A stretch of 64,000 nucleotides of DNA from NCBI GenBank assembly GCA_963678445.1, contig OY782877.1, positions 2,852,001 through 2,916,000 of the forward strand. Direction: 5' to 3'. The stretch's first letter is position 1; each line of letters opens with the position of its first letter. This DNA comes from G963678445 sp963678445 (GTDB lineage Bacteria; Hydrogenedentota; Hydrogenedentia; Hydrogenedentales; G963678445). The notes beneath the pieces are model-generated. The model was not told the DNA's origin and searched no databases. It saw nothing but the letters and a program-made list of their open reading frames with translations. Shown in pieces: positions 56,471 to 64,000 of the stretch. The position numbers and the translations under genes were made by a program.

Positions 56471-58897
56471 TTAGATGTCCAGGTTCTGCACTTCTGGGGC
56501 GTGTTTTTCGATAAATGCTTTGCGCGGTTCCACCAAGTCACCCATCAACGTCACAAACATGTCATCCGCAGTGGCCTCATCCTCTGCGGTTACTTCCAGC
56601 AAAATGCGGTTTGCGGGGTCCATCGTTGTTTCATTCAACTGCTCCGCATTCATTTCACCCAGCCCTTTATAGCGCTGCACCGAGAGGCCTTTGCGTCCGA
56701 TTTCCATCAGGTAATCCTGCAGGGCGCGCAACTTCTGGGCCTCAAAAACGACTTCGTTATTGCTGCGATTGATCACCATAAACGGTGCTTTTCCCACTGC
56801 TGCGACCGGTTCCATATGACTCAGCAAGGCGGAGAACTCATGGCTTTTAAGAAATGCCAAGTCCGTTTGTCCTGCCTCACGAATCAATTTCGTGGCGCCG
56901 CCATTTCCTTTTGCGCCTTCGCCGACCTCCTCCATCTCCAACTCTTCTTGTACTTGTGTGGTGTTGATAATGTCTGCTTCTGCACCAAAGAGATTCAGCA
57001 ATTCGTCCGATGAAAGGTCTTCCGGGTGCAGGTATTTTTCCCGGGGCAAGGCAAGACAGCGTTTTACCGCCGCCTTTTCTACCCCATAGATCCGATGCAG
57101 CCGCGATAACATACGATCCCGATCACGGGCAGCGTAGATGGCGCGCATCAATGGGTCCAGCTGGATTCCACGACCACTCACCTGGCCATCCGACATGATT
57201 TTGTAATTGTCTATGACGGTTTCCAGTATGAATCGGTCGAACTCTGTTTCCGTGTTCACATACCGCGATTTTTTCCCCTTGCGAATCTGATACAGGGGCG
57301 GCTGTGCAATGTACAGATGGCCCCGCTGGATTAATTCCGGCATCTGACGGAAGAAGAAGGTCAACAGCAGGGTGCGAATATGCGCACCGTCCACGTCGGC
57401 ATCCGTCATGATAATGATTTTGTGATAACGCAGCTTGCTGGCGTCGAAATCATCTTTACCAAAACCCACACCCAGGCTAGTGATAATGGAGCGAATTTCC
57501 TTGTTGTTCAGCATTTTGTCAATACGGGCTTTTTCGACGTTTAATACCTTGCCGCGTAGGGGCAAGATGGCCTGGAAACGTCGATCGCGTCCTTGCTTCG
57601 CCGAACCGCCGGCACTGTCACCCTCAACAATGAAGAGTTCGCACAGCGCGGGGTCTTTTTCTGAACAATCTGCCAGTTTTGCCGCCTGACCAATCGAATC
57701 CAGCGCACTCTTGCGCCGTGTCAGGTCACGCGCCTTGCGTGCTGCCTCACGCGCCCGCGCCGCCTCCAGCGATTTGTTGATAATACGGTTAGCCAGCGAA
57801 GGCGTTTCTTCGAAATATGTTTGCAGCCCTTCGTAGACCAGCGAATTGACAATACCCTGCACCTCGCTGTTCCCCAACTTCATCTTCGTCTGCCCCTCGA
57901 ACTGCGGGTCATGAACACGCACAGAAACTATTGCTGTAAGCCCTTCACGCGAATCATCACCACTGATGCTCGCATTGGCTTTTTTCAGCATATTATTCTT
58001 GCGCGCATAGTCATTGAGGCTCTTTGTCAACGCTGCCCGAAAACCGCTTAGATGCGTGCCGCCTTCATGAGTATTGATGTTGTTGGCAAAGGTTGCAATC
58101 GTTTCGTTATACGCAGAGGTGTATTGCATCGCCACCTCCACCTCCACATCATCCCGCGTTGCTTCCAGCGAGATCGGTGTGCGATGCAAAACTTCCTTGT
58201 TGCGGTTCAGGAATTTTACATACTCGACAATACCCCCCTTGTATTGCATGACAAGCGGTTCGTCTTCGTTGCGCTCATCTTCGAAAACGATCTTGACGCC
58301 CTTGTTCAAAAAGGCTAGCTCGCGCAAACGTGACAGTAGCGTCTCTGCATTAAACACTGTATCGTCGAAGATATCCGCATCGGGCAGAAAGGTTGTCTTC
58401 GTTCCCGTCGCCTTTGTCTTGCCCTGTTTTTCCAGCTTGCCCTTGGGTGCGCCACGCTCAAACGACATGAAATGCACATAGCCGTCGCGTTTTACCTCTA
58501 CCTCGAGCCACTTGGACAGGGCGTTTACGCAGGACACGCCAACACCGTGCAGACCACCGGACACTTTGTACGAAGAATTGTCAAACTTACCTCCTGCATG
58601 CAGGACGGTTAACACTACTTCAAGTGCGGATTTGTTGCGATACTTGGGGTGTTTGGCCACCGGAATGCCGCGTCCATTATCAATAACAGAAACGCTGTTA
58701 TCGATATGCACGATGACGTTGATTTGACTGCATTCCCCCGCCAACGCCTCGTCAATACTGTTATCCACCACCTCGTACACCAGATGATGGAGTCCTCGCG
58801 TACTGGTATCGCCAATATACATTGCAGGCCGCTTGCGTACCGCCTGAAGGCCTTCCAGAACCTGAATCGAACCAGCATCGTAACTATTTTTCGCCAT
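56471..58897 (-). CDS. gyrB: DNA gyrase subunit B
   Basis: 808 residues. The ATPase domain has IQVLEGLQAVRKRPAMYIGDT, EVVDNSIDEALAG (Asn of the Mg site), VIDNGRGIP, GGLHGVGVSCVNALS. The transducer follows, then the TOPRIM region: ELFIVEGDSAGGSAKQGRDRRFQAILPLRGKVLNVEKAR and IIMTDADVDGAHIRTLLLTFFFR. RYKGLGEMNAEQLNETTMDPA is the C-terminal GyrA-contact block. It supplies ATP-driven strand passage with GyrA. The gyrase pair occurs together, gyrB first. The ATG has AGGTAAG just before it. Confidence 0.98.
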   Translation of the reverse strand: MAKNSYDAGSIQVLEGLQAVRKRPAMYIGDTSTRGLHHLVYEVVDNSIDEALAGECSQINVIVHIDNSVSVIDNGRGIPVAKHPKYRNKSALEVVLTVLHAGGKFDNSSYKVSGGLHGVGVSCVNALSKWLEVEVKRDGYVHFMSFERGAPKGKLEKQGKTKATGTKTTFLPDADIFDDTVFNAETLLSRLRELAFLNKGVKIVFEDERNEDEPLVMQYKGGIVEYVKFLNRNKEVLHRTPISLEATRDDVEVEVAMQYTSAYNETIATFANNINTHEGGTHLSGFRAALTKSLNDYARKNNMLKKANASISGDDSREGLTAIVSVRVHDPQFEGQTKMKLGNSEVQGIVNSLVYEGLQTYFEETPSLANRIINKSLEAARAREAARKARDLTRRKSALDSIGQAAKLADCSEKDPALCELFIVEGDSAGGSAKQGRDRRFQAILPLRGKVLNVEKARIDKMLNNKEIRSIITSLGVGFGKDDFDASKLRYHKIIIMTDADVDGAHIRTLLLTFFFRQMPELIQRGHLYIAQPPLYQIRKGKKSRYVNTETEFDRFILETVIDNYKIMSDGQVSGRGIQLDPLMRAIYAARDRDRMLSRLHRIYGVEKAAVKRCLALPREKYLHPEDLSSDELLNLFGAEADIINTTQVQEELEMEEVGEGAKGNGGATKLIREAGQTDLAFLKSHEFSALLSHMEPVAAVGKAPFMVINRSNNEVVFEAQKLRALQDYLMEIGRKGLSVQRYKGLGEMNAEQLNETTMDPANRILLEVTAEDEATADDMFVTLMGDLVEPRKAFIEKHAPEVQNLDI

Positions 58898-59197
58898 TAT
58901 GCTTACCTCAACTTATAGACACCGCTTACGGTGATTTCTCGGGATGATGAATATCCTAGCAAATTAAAATCCTCAAAACAAGCGAAAACCCAATATTTTG
59001 AGTTTGTAGACATTTGAGAGTACGGTATGTAGTGTTGTGGCATCGAGAAGAGAGGTGCTTTTGTGTAGTTGTCTTGTGAAATGTTAAGGGTGGTGTGCCC
59101 ACGGGTATAATTAGGGTTTGCATCGGTATAGGGGTTGCTGCTAGGGTGGCAGGAGAAGGACGGGGGCGACATTGGAAGGAATTGGACGGTTAAGAGT
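58898..59197. other. Divergent intergenic region between gyrB and the ECF sigma gene
   Basis: 300 bases without a gene. A TATAAT is at 59106-59111 on the plus strand; the best -35 at 17-18 bases upstream (TGTTAA) is poor, so a promoter for the sigma factor is only tentative. The gyrB promoter should be near 58930-59000. Confidence 0.4.
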
Positions 59198-59785
59198 ATG
59201 GATATGGACAGTTCAGCCAATAGGCCTCAGGCGTTTGAGGAGCAGGTGTTGGCGCATGTGGGCTTGATGTATTCGGTGGCGTTGCGTCTGACGCGGAATG
59301 CGGCGGACGCGGAAGACTTGACGCAGAATGCGCTGGTCAAGGCGCTCCGGTTTCATGACAAGTTTCAAGAGGGTACATATATCAAGGCGTGGTTGCTGAC
59401 GATTTTGCGCAATACCTTTATCAATGAGTATCGACGCAAGGTGAGTCGTCCGATGGTGGTGGAGTTGGATGGTACCGAAGCGGCGGATTCCAAGGCGCCA
59501 GACCCAGAAGTGCGTGTGGCGTTGCCCCATCGACGTACAGCGGACCTGATGGAACTGTTGGATGATCGGGTGAAAACGGCGCTTGATGCCTTGCCAGAGG
59601 ATTTCCGCCAGACGGTGATAATGGCGGATTTGCAGGAGATGTCGTATAAGGAGATTGCAGAGGTGATGGACTGTCCGCTAGGTACCGTGATGTCGCGTCT
59701 GTATCGGGGGCGTAAAATGCTGCGGGAAGCCTTGCGTGATTATGCCCAGGAGTACCGCCTTATTCGGGAGACGGGGAAGGTGTAG
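59198..59785 (+). CDS. ECF-type RNA polymerase sigma factor
   Basis: 195 residues. Region 2: EEQVLAHVGLMYSVALRLTRNAADAEDLTQNALVKALRFHDKFQEGTYIKAWLLTILRNTFINEYRR (core binding and -10 recognition). A linker of about 50 residues carries KAPDPEVRVALP. Region 4: LPEDFRQTVIMADLQEMSYKEIAEVMDCPLGTVMSRLYRGRKMLREAL (-35 recognition HTH). Layout is that of the sigma-70 ECF subgroup RpoE-like (ECF41-less). No anti-sigma gene follows; the next gene is convergent. Start at ATG 59198. Confidence 0.93.
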   Translation: MDMDSSANRPQAFEEQVLAHVGLMYSVALRLTRNAADAEDLTQNALVKALRFHDKFQEGTYIKAWLLTILRNTFINEYRRKVSRPMVVELDGTEAADSKAPDPEVRVALPHRRTADLMELLDDRVKTALDALPEDFRQTVIMADLQEMSYKEIAEVMDCPLGTVMSRLYRGRKMLREALRDYAQEYRLIRETGKV

Positions 59786-60497
59786 AAGGCTCCTTTGGGG
59801 GGACGGGTAGCATAACGTCCTCTTTGGACCAGCGGGTTCCCAAGTGGCAGTGGAAGGCCTCGCGGGAGCGGACAAAGTGGATCTGGATACCCAAAAATCC
59901 GATATACAGCAACGTAGAGAGTAGGCGCGGTTTGTATTTTTGCAACGCGCGGTATCCACGCCGGTTATAGTAGTCCACGAAACAGTAGGCGTCGGTATAG
60001 CCTTCCTGGGCCATGCGGTCTTGCAGGGAACGAATCAACAGGGGATAGTTGCTGTAGTTTCGGTATTCCGGGCGCAGGTAGGCGTCAAAAAGATAGATGC
60101 TATTTGAGGGGAGCTGTACACAATAACGATGCTTTTCCTCACAGAGGTTGTATTTCGGACGCCCCCAGAGGTAGCCGATGCAGGTGTTGTGATCAAAAAG
60201 GGCATTGCAATAGCAGTTATTCTCAAAACGATGCCGAATCATGGCCAAGGTTTCATCAGGCTTTGCATTTTCATGGCAATAAGCGATGACTTCCGCCTCG
60301 GCAGGGCCAATAGCGCAGGTAGAAATATTTTCCCCGATTTTTTCAGGCATAGGCACCTGGGGGAGATAAAAGTAGTGCTGACGATTGTACTCAAAGAGCC
60401 AGGGGGGGATAGGGGAATGGGAAATAGCGCGATGAATCACTCTGCCAACGATTCCGCCAGCGCGCGCTTGGACCTCTGTAGCTAAACGTAACCCCAT
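59760..60497 (-). CDS. GNAT-like acetyltransferase-fold protein
   Basis: 245 residues from an ATG with GGGAGGGG upstream. Central and C-terminal parts fit a GNAT fold: IYLFDAYLRPEYRNYSNYPLLIRSLQDRMAQEGYTDAYCFVDYYNRRGYRALQKYKPRL, where RPEYRNYSNYPLLI resembles motif A (R/Q-x-x-G-x-G/A) without the usual glycines and NRRGYRALQKY resembles motif B. The N-terminal 90 residues are cysteine-rich for the class (IGENISTCAIG; ENNCYCNALFDHNTCIGYLWG). No substrate evident. It overlaps the end of the sigma gene by 26 bases, tail to tail. Catalytic competence uncertain. Confidence 0.65.
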   Translation of the reverse strand: MGLRLATEVQARAGGIVGRVIHRAISHSPIPPWLFEYNRQHYFYLPQVPMPEKIGENISTCAIGPAEAEVIAYCHENAKPDETLAMIRHRFENNCYCNALFDHNTCIGYLWGRPKYNLCEEKHRYCVQLPSNSIYLFDAYLRPEYRNYSNYPLLIRSLQDRMAQEGYTDAYCFVDYYNRRGYRALQKYKPRLLSTLLYIGFLGIQIHFVRSREAFHCHLGTRWSKEDVMLPVPPKEPSTPSPSPE

Positions 60498-60908
60498 CTT
60501 ATGCCCCTCCCTTGTATCTTCCCATTTTTTCACTCAGTATACTCGGAAAGATTGAGGCGATATAGCGTTTTTTTGGCAGTGTGGTTATCTGGATTAAGTG
60601 TGTGCACGCAATTGCAATAGGGGAATAGGGCAGGGACTGTTTCGAAATTACAGCAGGGTGTGGTCATCGAGGAGAGCATTTTTACAGCGGGGACGGAGCG
60701 TTTTCGCCAGTATTTCGCCACAGATACGGTGTCCCGTCTGATTCCAGTGCCCGCCATCCTCAGCAAAGACGACAGTGCTTTTGGCATCGGCTTGTTAGAA
60801 TGGCCCAAGCGACAACCCTTATTGTGTCCATTAGCTATGCCCGGTGGTACAAGATAGGGGGGAGAGGATAGCCTCTCCCCCCCTACTTGGTTCTATGTGA
60901 TGTGCGGG
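60498..60908. other. Intergenic region of 411 bases, no firm gene
   Basis: Contains a plus-strand frame (60660-60857) whose 65 codons read smoothly but lack a good ribosome site, and a minus-strand frame across 60530-60808; neither is supported. A 13-base perfect hairpin (60855-60884) follows. Confidence 0.45.
60855..60884 (-). terminator. GC-rich hairpin downstream of the amidotransferase-like gene
   Basis: TAGGGGGGAGAGG and CCTCTCCCCCCTA form a perfect 13-base stem with loop ATAG, 24 bases after the stop of the gene at 60909. No T-run on either side. Confidence 0.6.
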
Positions 60909-61769
60909 TTAGGCGTTGTTAATACGGGGGGTAATAACGTGCTTAATCCAGTTGACGAATTCGCATTCGCGGATATCGTCTTCGATGAGGTCATCATCAA
61001 TTTTAAGCTGCCAACGCAAGTCTTTGCGCGTAGGATCTTCGTAGAGCGCGTCGAGCTTATTGGCATACGCAACCAGATCATCGTGATCTCGGAAGAGACC
61101 CTGTTTGACAAGCTTGGGCTCACGAGCACGAATCAGGGCGGCCATTTCGTGCAGGTTATACTCGGGATGGTATTGCGTCGCCCAGAAGACGCCATTTTGG
61201 TATTCTACTGCCACGGCGTGCACACGGCTCCAGTCGTTGCCGGCTAACAGCGTAGCACCTTCGGGGAGTTCGACAACGTGGTCGTCGTGGCTGACGAAGT
61301 GTGAGTATACTTCTGGTTTCCCCTGCATCATGGGGTGCTGCTTGCCATCCTCATTGAGACGGATGTTCATCGCCGCGCCCATTTCACGTCCTTTTGGATG
61401 GGCTTCGGTGCGTCCGCCGGCGACCGTAGTGGCCAACTGGATAGCCCAGCAGCTGCCAAATTGCGGCACACCAGCGGCGTAAGCGCGTTTGACCAGATCG
61501 AGGTGGTTATGTACGCGGGGGTCATCATGGTAGATGGTGAGGTTGCAACCAGGCCAGATAACACCGGCATAATCGGCCAACTGTTCGTCAGAAATTCTTT
61601 CTACGCCAGGGTCGCTACTCAGCCAGATGTCATATTCTGCGCCGGGCAAGCGTTTCACTAGAAGTTCACCATAAAGTTCACCGGCCAGTTTCATGCCGAC
61701 CGCTTCAAATTGTTCACGGCTTTCCTTGGAATATCCATCGGGAATCAAGAATCGTGGCGCTTTAGCCAT
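60909..61769 (-). CDS. Class I glutamine amidotransferase-like protein
   Basis: 286 residues. VPQFGSCWAIQLATTVAGG near 115-133 carries the nucleophile Cys in the G-x-C-x-x elbow, and WATQYHPEYNLHEMA near 215 carries the His-Glu pair; VIWPGCNLTIY is the oxyanion loop. This is the complete triad of the GATase1 fold. In similar stand-alone proteins the fold releases ammonia from glutamine or cuts a gamma-glutamyl bond; no synthetase partner is adjacent. The C-terminal 60 residues (YANKLDALYEDPTRKDLRWQLKIDDDLI) form a helical tail. It precedes, in transcription order, nothing on this strand but the end; the HAD gene is upstream by 97 bases. Confidence 0.85.
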   Translation of the reverse strand: MAKAPRFLIPDGYSKESREQFEAVGMKLAGELYGELLVKRLPGAEYDIWLSSDPGVERISDEQLADYAGVIWPGCNLTIYHDDPRVHNHLDLVKRAYAAGVPQFGSCWAIQLATTVAGGRTEAHPKGREMGAAMNIRLNEDGKQHPMMQGKPEVYSHFVSHDDHVVELPEGATLLAGNDWSRVHAVAVEYQNGVFWATQYHPEYNLHEMAALIRAREPKLVKQGLFRDHDDLVAYANKLDALYEDPTRKDLRWQLKIDDDLIEDDIRECEFVNWIKHVITPRINNA

Positions 61770-61866
61770 AGTGTGTACTCCTGTAATAAATGGCGCCAGC
61801 CATTATCCAACCTTTTTGGGGTCCATCGTACGTGGTGAACCGGACATAGGTTTTGAAATTCCTCAA

Positions 61867-62628
61867 TTATGCATCAATCTCGGCGAGGACGTCGAGTATT
61901 TTACTGTAATCATCACAAACGGCGTCGGGCGTATGGCCTTCCAGGGGGCGTTGTTTGACGACGGTCAACAACAGGCCGCGTGCGCCAACGGCGTGGGGGC
62001 CGCCGATGTCGTTATGAGGGCGATCACCGACGTGTACGATATCCTTAACATCGATATCGAAGGCCTGCGCGACCGATTCAAATACGGCAGGATGGGGCTT
62101 GGAGTTACCCAATTCATCAGAAAAGACGAAGTGGTCGAAGTATTCGTACATCCCTGCGTCTTGAAGCAGCACCCGCAGATTTTTTCCCGGGCTGAAAATA
62201 GCATCGGAAATGACAGCCAGTTTATATTTTCCGTGTAGCGCTTTAAGGGCTTCAACCGCACCAGGGGCAGGATTGGGACGATACTCCAGCTCCATATTTT
62301 CCAGGTGCTGCACAAATTCCTGAAAATCGTCTTCGGGAAGTTGTTTGCCCAGACCGTCGAGTAGGACCTGCATGCGTTCACTGACAGGCCAAGTCACGAA
62401 TTGGTCATGCCAGACTTTGCGGAAGGCAGCATCAGTCATGTCAAAAGCGAGGTCGGTAACGGCGCGATCGATAGTTTCGTGCTTTGAGAGATAATGGTGG
62501 AACCAGTCACGGCGCGCTTTAGGTTTGGGCGCTAGTCCCGCAGCTGCACGTTTAGGTTCATCGGTATCGTCACAAAAGAGACAATCCCACAAATCAAAGG
62601 TTATCGCACCGATGGGTCGCTTGGACAT
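61867..62628 (-). CDS. HAD-superfamily hydrolase
   Basis: 253 residues. Motif I AITFDLWDCLFCD near 10-22 has the nucleophile Asp but Trp where the general acid Asp normally sits (D-x-W). Motif II is VISDA (Ser), the Lys motif SDELGNSKPHPAVFE, and motif III HVGDRPHNDIGGPHAVG. The cap is the helical C1 type (about 25-120). Proteins with D-x-W/Y in motif I include haloacid dehalogenases and other HADs that do not use a second Asp in the same way. It probably acts on a small phosphorylated or halogenated compound. It is upstream of the amidotransferase-like gene. Confidence 0.88.
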   Translation of the reverse strand: MSKRPIGAITFDLWDCLFCDDTDEPKRAAAGLAPKPKARRDWFHHYLSKHETIDRAVTDLAFDMTDAAFRKVWHDQFVTWPVSERMQVLLDGLGKQLPEDDFQEFVQHLENMELEYRPNPAPGAVEALKALHGKYKLAVISDAIFSPGKNLRVLLQDAGMYEYFDHFVFSDELGNSKPHPAVFESVAQAFDIDVKDIVHVGDRPHNDIGGPHAVGARGLLLTVVKQRPLEGHTPDAVCDDYSKILDVLAEIDA

Positions 62629-63297
62629 ATCTTTTCATCCTTCGTTGTTTGCGTTACTACAAATTACTTTATATAACTCAAATACAGTTTGCCGTTGTGT
62701 TGCATTATTATTCGGTCCAGGGTTCGTCATAGACCATATAAATCAACCGCCAGCAAGAAGTCAGCGTCGTCGACAATAAATTTATGATCCTTGCCGTTCG
62801 TGACCATTAGGGAACTCCGTTGTACTCAGGGGGCAAGGAGCGTACCTGCTGCGTGGGTAGCGTGGTCACTTGCGGGTGGTCTTGGAACGCTTGCGTGCGG
62901 TCCTGGAGCGCGTTAGAGGCTCAAGTCTCAAAAGTTACTATGCATTCTGCTGCAGCTGTGTGCAGCAAGGTATTATCCTTATTATATTTACGCTTTTCAG
63001 CTTGATTATTTTGGGAGGTGGAGCGCTGTTTTTTCATGTTGAGGTACATTGCTTACAGACAACGTAAAAGGTTTGCATGCAACAAGTGTCCCAGTCTTTT
63101 TACCCGTTTCGAAGGTTCAAAGGGGGGAGTTAGGTGCTCATCAATGAAAAAATCTATTTTAATCCTACCATAAAGTAGGCGGAACATCAAAAATTTGGTG
63201 AAAGAGATTCTGTAAAGCCACATTTAAAACAAAAATTTCTTTTGCTGTGCTCAGAAACGGCAAGGCGCGTACATCGGGGCGGTGGCGCTGGACCGCT
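62629..63297. other. Intergenic region of 669 bases, no gene seen
   Basis: The longest gene-free stretch on the right. It holds a full-length copy of the dispersed GGACC element (62834-62888) and little else; frames on both strands are short and lack ribosome sites. Confidence 0.5.
62834..62888 (+). repeat. Copy of the dispersed GGACC element
   Basis: Reads AAGGAGCGTACCTGCTGC, GTGGGTAGCGTGGTCACTTGC, GGTGGTCTTGGAAC: left tag, middle hairpin and right end in the same order as the 4543-4598 copy, with substitutions throughout. Confidence 0.6.
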
Positions 63298-64000
63298 TCA
63301 GGTCGTTGACTTTTCTTTGTATTGCCAGTAGGTGGACATGAGACTGGCGGTGATAATGCAGACGAATACAAAGAAAACGGCGGGTAAGGTTGCGTTGTCG
63401 CCAAAGTGGGTCATGGCGAGCACTACGCCGAGCCCTGCGTTTTGCATGCCGATCTCGATGGAAAGCGTGCGGCGTTGTTTGGGATGCATGCGGAACAGGG
63501 CGGCGACGCCATAACCGGTGCTCATGCCGTAGAGGTTGAGGATAATACCCGCGAGCAGGATTGGAAAGGTGACGGTGGGCAGGGTGTCGCGGTTGCCTGC
63601 AATAACGAGGGCGCAGATGAAAATGATGAAGGTGGCGGACAGGGCGGGAAAGACGGGGAGTATGCGCTCGATTTTGCGATTCATCAGGTAGCGTAGTGCG
63701 AATCCGGCCAGGAGGGGCAGGACAACGGTGAGTAGAACGTCGGCAAACATCCCCCAAAAGGGGACATCCATTTTGGCATCGGCCAGCACAAGGGTGAGTC
63801 CTGGGGTGAGCAGGGGGCAAAGTAGGGTGGATACGGTAGTCAGTGACACGGAGTAGGCGGTGTCGGCTTTGGCCAGATAGCTGAGTACGTTGCTGGTCAT
63901 CGCGCCCGGGGCCGCACCCGTGAGGATGAGACCAATGGCGATTTCGTCGGGGAAGTGGAACAGCTTGCTGATCAGGAAGGCGCCAAAGGGCATAAGGGTG
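63298..64000 (-). CDS. Bile acid:sodium symporter family transporter, 5' end outside the window
   Basis: At least 234 codons in frame up to the right edge; the frame stays open past the ATG at 63993, so the start is probably beyond the window. AIGLILTGAAPGAMTSNVLSYLAKADTAYSVSLTTVSTLL is the SBF signature (G-L-I-L-x-x-x-x-P-G-x-x-S/T-N; then A-D-T-A-L/Y-S-V). PKQRRTLSIEIGMQNAGLGVVLA near the end is the second family block (sodium-binding, G-M-Q-N-A/S-G/x-L). About seven helices visible. Probably takes up an organic anion with sodium; substrate unknown. Confidence 0.9.
   Translation of the reverse strand, partial: TLMPFGAFLISKLFHFPDEIAIGLILTGAAPGAMTSNVLSYLAKADTAYSVSLTTVSTLLCPLLTPGLTLVLADAKMDVPFWGMFADVLLTVVLPLLAGFALRYLMNRKIERILPVFPALSATFIIFICALVIAGNRDTLPTVTFPILLAGIILNLYGMSTGYGVAALFRMHPKQRRTLSIEIGMQNAGLGVVLAMTHFGDNATLPAVFFVFVCIITASLMSTYWQYKEKSTT

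Noticed and set aside
60660..60857. Plus-strand 65-codon frame with smooth amino-acid content
   Set aside because: GTG start is too close to the purine run, no family is recognised and an opposing frame covers the same bases; may be a gene remnant.

Overview
The window is a typical bacterial chromosome segment of intermediate GC content: about 48 protein-coding genes, one tRNA-Glu, no rRNA, no insertion sequence and no CRISPR array. The mix includes a split-motif flavin-dependent thymidylate synthase (thyX), a monomeric B12-dependent ribonucleotide reductase (nrdJ), a cohesin-domain surface protein, a GH28-like beta-helix hydrolase, many PAS histidine kinases and an ECF sigma factor. This would suit an anaerobic Gram-negative of the PVC group (Lentisphaerota or Kiritimatiellota type). 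That placement is inference only; no marker gene was compared.

Layout. 1-2.3 kb: the modification subunit of a Type III restriction system, followed by the start of an S23-type four-helix-bundle gene that runs off the left edge. 2.5-10.2 kb: envelope and metabolism genes (ArnT-like glycosyltransferase, NAD kinase, membrane gluzincin peptidase, Gfo/Idh/MocA oxidoreductase, sodium:solute symporter, GT2 transferase). 10.7-16.5 kb: stand-alone receiver, iron-sulfur flavoprotein, three tandem structured DNA repeats, a cohesin protein, a small membrane protein and three tandem YcxB-like paralogues. 16.6-20.7 kb: rsmD, an aspartyl-protease-like/PDZ protein, thiD and the nucleoside transporter nupC. 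20.7-24.5 kb: a regulatory region with NrdR-box-like palindromes, then thyX and nrdJ (dNTP supply). 25.0-29.0 kb: an AT-richer three-gene signalling module (unusual histidine kinase, receiver, coiled-coil membrane protein) with dispersed palindromes on both sides. 29.1-34.9 kb: GH28-like protein, a lipoprotein, two translationally coupled membrane proteins behind a HTH/zinc-ribbon regulator, and tRNA-Glu(TTC).

35.4-49.9 kb is one long plus-strand cluster with overlapping or closely spaced genes: four multi-domain histidine kinases, a substrate-binding lipoprotein, a TusA-like protein plus two YeeE/YedE half-transporters (thiosulfate-uptake-like), and two receiver-output proteins (HDOD and a degenerate HD-GYP). 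No DNA-binding output is present. This is the strongest candidate for an undescribed system.

50.0-58.9 kb is minus-strand housekeeping: ispA, xseB, xseA, a DUF190 protein, crcB, gyrA and gyrB. 59.2-64.0 kb: ECF sigma factor, GNAT-like protein, class I glutamine-amidotransferase-like protein, HAD phosphatase and the C-terminal part of a bile-acid:sodium symporter family protein.

Across the window a dispersed intergenic element made of small palindromes recurs at least eight times. A second palindrome family (core TTCCCACGG...CCGTGGGAA) recurs, once inside a coding sequence. All calls come from reading motifs in the sequence; no database search was run.
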